NCBI GenBank assembly: GCA_900553135.1
Contig: USCO01000008.1
Span: forward strand, 1-34,957
Direction of reading: 5' to 3'
DNA: 34,957 nt
Source: an uncultured Eubacteriales bacterium
Lineage (GTDB): Bacteria; Bacillota; Clostridia; Oscillospirales; Oscillospiraceae
Part shown: piece by piece, positions 32,505-34,957 of the stretch
How positions within the stretch are numbered: the first letter of the stretch is position 1
How the letters are laid out: every line of letters begins with the position of its first letter
Position numbers and translations under genes: made by a program
The notes under the pieces: model-generated
What the model was told of the DNA's origin: nothing
The model's input: the letters and a program-made list of their open reading frames with translations, nothing else
Databases searched by the model: none

Positions 32505-32547
32505 TTTCCCACAAAAAAGTGGCCCTTCTTTTGTGGGAAAGGGCCAC
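32505..32547 (+). other. Two mutually exclusive hairpins upstream of the lipoprotein gene
   Basis: TTTCCCACAAAA (32505-32516) pairs with TTTTGTGGGAAA (32529-32540); GTGGCCC (32519-32525), in the loop of the first, pairs with GGGCCAC (32541-32547). A full pseudoknot seems sterically unlikely with a 3-nt loop across 12 bp, so the two would be alternatives. No T run follows. Confidence 0.45.
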
Positions 32548-32610
32548 AGACATTCCGTCCGCAATATGGTATCCTGTCCTTGTAAGAAACACAGGATGGG
32601 AGGGAACGCC

Positions 32611-33020
32611 ATGAAAAAAGGAATTTTGATCCTTGCGGGCTGTTTGCTGGCGGGGCTGCTGCTGGCAGGCTGCGGAACAAAACAGGAGGACATCCGGGAG
32701 AAGATGAACGACACCCCGGTGGTCAAGCTGGAGTGGGTCGAGGTGGCCGATGATCCCGTCTTTGTGTGGGAGCCCGGAGCGGCCTCCGTGGCGGCTCTGG
32801 ACCTGGAACCCGGGGGAAGCGCCACGGAGGAGGAATGGCTCTACCGCTTTACCTATTTCCCGGAGGAATATGTGTCGGGCACCGAGGAGATCGTGGTGGA
32901 GTTCGGCCCCACCGCCATGACCATTGACGGAGAAAGCTATGTCCCCGGCGAGGGGGTGTTTACGACACCATTTTGCAGTGGGCCAGGGACCAATACGACT
33001 ATTGGTCGGTACAGGACTGA
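32611..33020 (+). pseudogene. Small lipoprotein, frameshifted in a G run near the C-terminus
   Basis: About 136 residues after correction. Signal peptide with lipobox LLAGC (cysteine about residue 20 in LLLAGCGTKQ), then a mainly beta acidic domain (VKLEWVEVADDPVFVWEPG; WLYRFTYFPEEYVSGTEEIVVEFG). After GEG a run of five G (near 32951-32955) shifts the frame; one more G gives GVYDTILQWARDQYDYWSVQD-stop at 33018-33020, a far more natural end than the Thr/Arg-rich text read without it, which runs on through the terminator. GGGAGGG precedes the ATG. I do not recognise the family. Confidence 0.7.
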
Positions 33021-33023
33021 AAA

Positions 33024-33055
33024 AACGGGAGCGCCCATAGGGCGCTCCCGTTATC
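33024..33055 (+). terminator. Intrinsic terminator of the lipoprotein gene
   Basis: CGGGAGCGCCC-ATA-GGGCGCTCCCG stem (about 33026-33050) followed by a weak TTAT run. Confidence 0.75.
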
Positions 33056-33082
33056 ATATGCTTTGAGGTTAAACCTGTGGAA

Positions 33083-33135
33083 GCGAAACGAAGTTTCGCA
33101 AAAAGTTCTTTGCTAAGCTTTCTTTCAAGAAAGCG
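33083..33135 (+). repeat. 53-bp palindromic unit, copy 4
   Basis: GCGAAAC-GAA-GTTTCGC hairpin, AAAGTTCTTTGCTAAG, CTTTCTT-TC-AAGAAAG hairpin. Followed by a further, separate CCTACTTTTCTT/AAGAAAAGTAGG hairpin (33138-33163) that touches the stop of the phosphoribosyltransferase-like gene and probably acts as its terminator. Antisense to that gene. Confidence 0.85.
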
Positions 33136-33163
33136 TGCCTACTTTTCTTTCAAGAAAAGTAGG

Positions 33164-33790
33164 TTACAGGCGGGACAGGCCGTAGCTGTTGGACAGGGCG
33201 TCGATCCTGCGGCCCTCGGCGCACATGGCGCAGTCCTTGGGGGAATAGGTGGCGTAGCCGGGGATGTCGTCGGGGGTGAACAGGCTGTAGATGGGCACGC
33301 CCTCCACCTCCTCCAGGGTGCTGAACACCGAGGCGATGCCCTGGACGCGGCCGCCGTAGTACTGCACGCACTCCAGCATGCGGTTGACGCTCTTGCCCGA
33401 GTTCACGGTGGAAATGAGGATAAGCACATCCCGGTTCTGAATCATGGGGATCAGATTCTCCCGGAAGATGAGCTGGCCGTTGGAGTCATACTCCGGGGTG
33501 ACCACGTTGATATTCTTGTCGCTGTTGACGGAGAAACGGTCGTTTTTGGCCAGGTGACGGGCAAGGAAGGCGCCCAACACCTCGCTTCCGTCCAGACAGA
33601 CGATGGTGTCCACGCCCTTTTCGTAGGCATAGCGCTGGGCCAGGGTCATGGCGGCCTCACGGGCCATGGTGTGTTCGTGCTTCATGCGGGTGATGTCAAT
33701 GTAGTGGGTGTTGTGGGAATGACGGGTGGCAAAGTGACCGGCAACGACGGATACTTCCAGCTTGGGATTGAACTTGGACCGGATGTTCAT
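33164..33790 (-). CDS. Orotate phosphoribosyltransferase-like (PRTase fold) protein
   Basis: 208 residues. PRTase core: HYIDITRMKHEHTMAREAA near the N-terminus, DTIVCLDGSEVLGAFLA (about 62-78), and the PRPP-loop position VLILISTVNSGKSVNRML (about 121-138). The loop is unusual: the acidic pair normally before TxGxS is replaced by Ile-Ser (LISTVNSGKS), so PRPP binding or catalysis may be altered. Ends CAMCAEGRRIDALSNSYGLSRL, with a Cys pair. No pyr genes are near; may be a regulatory or salvage relative. GGAGG 7 nt before the ATG and a good promoter in front. Confidence 0.8.
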   Translation of the reverse strand: MNIRSKFNPKLEVSVVAGHFATRHSHNTHYIDITRMKHEHTMAREAAMTLAQRYAYEKGVDTIVCLDGSEVLGAFLARHLAKNDRFSVNSDKNINVVTPEYDSNGQLIFRENLIPMIQNRDVLILISTVNSGKSVNRMLECVQYYGGRVQGIASVFSTLEEVEGVPIYSLFTPDDIPGYATYSPKDCAMCAEGRRIDALSNSYGLSRL

Positions 33791-33835
33791 GGTCTCGCCT
33801 CCAATTCATCATAGTGGCCAAAACTTGACACCAAC

Positions 33836-33864
33836 ATTATACCTTCTCTTGTGAATAAAAGCAA
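33836..33864 (-). promoter_or_regulatory. Sigma-A promoter of the PRTase-like gene
   Basis: On the minus strand TTGCTT (33859-33864), 17-bp spacer, TATAAT (33836-33841). Confidence 0.8.
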
Positions 33865-33895
33865 GAGATATTCCGCACTCCTGCAAAATTCCCCG

Positions 33896-33924
33896 TTGAC
33901 AAGGGTTCGTTCCTGTGGTATGCT
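33896..33924 (+). promoter_or_regulatory. Sigma-A promoter of the DUF3793-flavodoxin operon
   Basis: TTGACA (33896-33901), 17-bp spacer, TATGCT (33919-33924), with an inverted repeat just downstream. Confidence 0.85.
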
Positions 33925-33928
33925 CTTG

Positions 33929-33950
33929 TTAGTTAGCGAAGACTAACTAA
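33929..33950 (+). promoter_or_regulatory. Operator 1: TTAGTTAG-N6-CTAACTAA, DtxR/IdeR-like
   Basis: Perfect 8-bp arms, 6-bp spacer, right at the start of transcription. GTTAG/CTAAC arms resemble DtxR-family iron boxes. Confidence 0.65.
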
Positions 33951-33996
33951 GATAAGATGAAATTTGGCCTGAGGGCCCATTTCTTTTCTGCGTGAG

Positions 33997-34012
33997 TTAG
34001 CATACGCTAACG
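33997..34012 (+). promoter_or_regulatory. Operator 2: GTTAGC-N4-GCTAAC
   Basis: Perfect inverted repeat with the same GTTAG core, ending 2 bp before the AAAGGAG ribosome site of the DUF3793 gene. As RNA it could also hide the ribosome site. Confidence 0.55.
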
Positions 34013-34026
34013 AAAGGAGCGACACC

Positions 34027-34590
34027 ATGAGCGAGCTGCATCAGCTGGAATACAACCTGGCCTACCACGGGGCTCCGGCTCTGGCGGGGATCAAGGCCGC
34101 CGACCTCATCGCCTGGGGCACCCCGGAGCAGTGCCGTGGGGAGGGCTTCTGCCGTTACCAGCAGGAGCTGGCCCGGCGGGGCATCTGCCTGACGGTGCTG
34201 CGGGCGGAAGGGCCCCGGTGCCTGCTGCTGGTCTACCGGCGGGAGCAGCTGGCCCGGCGGCTGGAGGAGCCCGCGGTGCGTGCCATGCTGGCCCGGGCGG
34301 GGTATCCCGTGGACGGGACGCCGGAGGAGCAGCTGGAGCTTCTGGCCCAGCGGCTGGCTGGGGGCGAGTTTCCCCACGAGGTGGGCCTGTTTCTGGGCTA
34401 CCCGCCGGAGGATGTGGCCGCCTTCTGCCGCCATCGTGGGCGGGATTTCAAGGTGTGCGGCTGCTGGAAGGTGTACTGCGATGTGGAAGGGGCCCTGCGG
34501 TGCTTCCGGCGCTACCGCCGGTGCCGGGAGGCCCTGTGCCGCCGGCTGGAGGAGGGCAAGGCCCTGACCCAGCTGTTCCGGGCGGCGTAA
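34027..34590 (+). CDS. DUF3793 family protein
   Basis: 187 residues. Family features: N-terminal YHGAPALAGIKAADLI, the strand TVLRAEGPRCLLLVYRREQL (about 55-75), EFPHEVGLFLGYPPEDVAAFCRHRG (about 115-140) and CGCWKVYCDVEGALRCFRRYRRCR. Family knowledge: DUF3793 proteins are common in Clostridia and usually precede a flavodoxin or feo genes; the biochemical role is unknown, the Cys-rich end might bind metal or a flavin partner. AAAGGAG 7 nt before the ATG. First gene of an operon with flavodoxin under probable iron control. Confidence 0.88.
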   Translation: MSELHQLEYNLAYHGAPALAGIKAADLIAWGTPEQCRGEGFCRYQQELARRGICLTVLRAEGPRCLLLVYRREQLARRLEEPAVRAMLARAGYPVDGTPEEQLELLAQRLAGGEFPHEVGLFLGYPPEDVAAFCRHRGRDFKVCGCWKVYCDVEGALRCFRRYRRCREALCRRLEEGKALTQLFRAA

Positions 34591-34655
34591 AGACGGAACC
34601 TGTGCCTATGGGCATTTGGATCAAATGATATCACAACATTTTGGAGGTTTTTCCT

Positions 34656-34957
34656 ATGAGTAAGGTGGCAGTGATCTATTGGAGCATGACAGGCAACACC
34701 CAGGCCATGGCCGAGGCGGTGGCGCAGGGCATCCAGGAGGCGGGTGGCCAGGCCGATCTGCTGACTGTGGACCAGATCACCCCGGACCAGGCCCTGGAGT
34801 ACGACAAGCTGGCTCTGGGCTGCCCCGCCATGGGGGCCGAGGTGCTGGAGGAGGCGGAGTTCGAGCCCTTCTTCTCCCAGCTGGAGGGCCGCCTGGGCGG
34901 CAAGAGCGTGCTGCTGTTCGGCTCCTACGGCTGGGGCGACGGCCAGTGGATGCGTGA
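34656..34957 (+). CDS. Flavodoxin (partial, 3' end outside window)
   Basis: The first 100 residues are visible; a full flavodoxin has about 140. FMN phosphate loop SMTGNTQAMAEAV (9-21), aromatic loop near GCPAMGAEVLEE (55-66), and GSYGWGDGQWM (88-98), the second FMN-side loop with Trp. Family knowledge: small electron carrier that replaces ferredoxin when iron is scarce. TTGGAGG 8 nt before the ATG; 65 bp behind the DUF3793 gene without a terminator, so co-transcribed. The two GTTAG operators fit iron-limited induction. Confidence 0.93.
   Translation, partial: MSKVAVIYWSMTGNTQAMAEAVAQGIQEAGGQADLLTVDQITPDQALEYDKLALGCPAMGAEVLEEAEFEPFFSQLEGRLGGKSVLLFGSYGWGDGQWMR

Overview
The window looks like chromosomal DNA of a GC-rich, spore-forming, anaerobic member of the Clostridia, most like the Oscillospiraceae (the Flavonifractor / Pseudoflavonifractor / Lawsonibacter group). 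The basis is: strong AGGAGG ribosome sites, ECF vitamin transporters, a CIRCE-controlled hsp20, S-layer homology domains, a DUF3793-flavodoxin pair, and a SpoIIQ-like LytM protein behind a textbook sigma-F promoter. The genus is inferred from gene content only. No rRNA, tRNA, CRISPR array or transposase gene was seen.

Layout. 1-4804 (minus): an operon of ECF S-like membrane protein, double-ATPase EcfA, EcfT, PHP phosphoesterase and inositol-monophosphatase-like protein (cut by the window edge). 5018-6595 (plus): CorC/HlyC membrane protein behind a roughly 190-nt leader with a terminator-like hairpin. 6598-8493: two divergent, probably sporulation-linked genes (vWA protein and small Cys-rich protein), both frameshifted in C/G runs. 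8655-9758 (minus): SLH protein. 9936-13981 (minus): a carbohydrate cassette (VOC protein, LsrF-like aldolase, DhaK, DhaL, SorC/LsrR-type regulator) with GTTAC palindromes at both promoters. 14074-19356: a VTC-domain protein and a DUF4956::carbohydrate-binding fusion (minus), then divergently a two-component system and an HtrA protease (plus). Two of these promoters share a 19-bp box. 19471-21064: ECF S component plus DmpA-type peptidase. 21237-21800: CIRCE-hsp20. 21902-25690: LysR regulator divergent from a YfcC transporter and M20 amidohydrolase. 25802-28784: TrmO, CBS protein, large uncharacterised membrane protein. 28871-32352: two long, inverted, hairpin-rich repeats flanking an M16 peptidase and the SpoIIQ-like protein. 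32611-34957: frameshifted lipoprotein, phosphoribosyltransferase-like protein, DUF3793 protein and flavodoxin (cut by the right edge).

Three things stand out. First, the long inverted repeats contain several hairpins whose stems differ in sequence but still pair, as expected of a structured RNA or ssDNA element. They end in a 53-bp unit, present four times, that sits antisense at the 3' ends of genes and even supplies stop codons. Second, the two-component locus carries several apparently in-frame internal losses (response regulator, kinase sensor, DUF4956/CBD junction, HtrA PDZ). Third, at least five single-base indels in G/C runs break four genes, which is most economically explained by sequencing or assembly error but could be slipped-strand variation.
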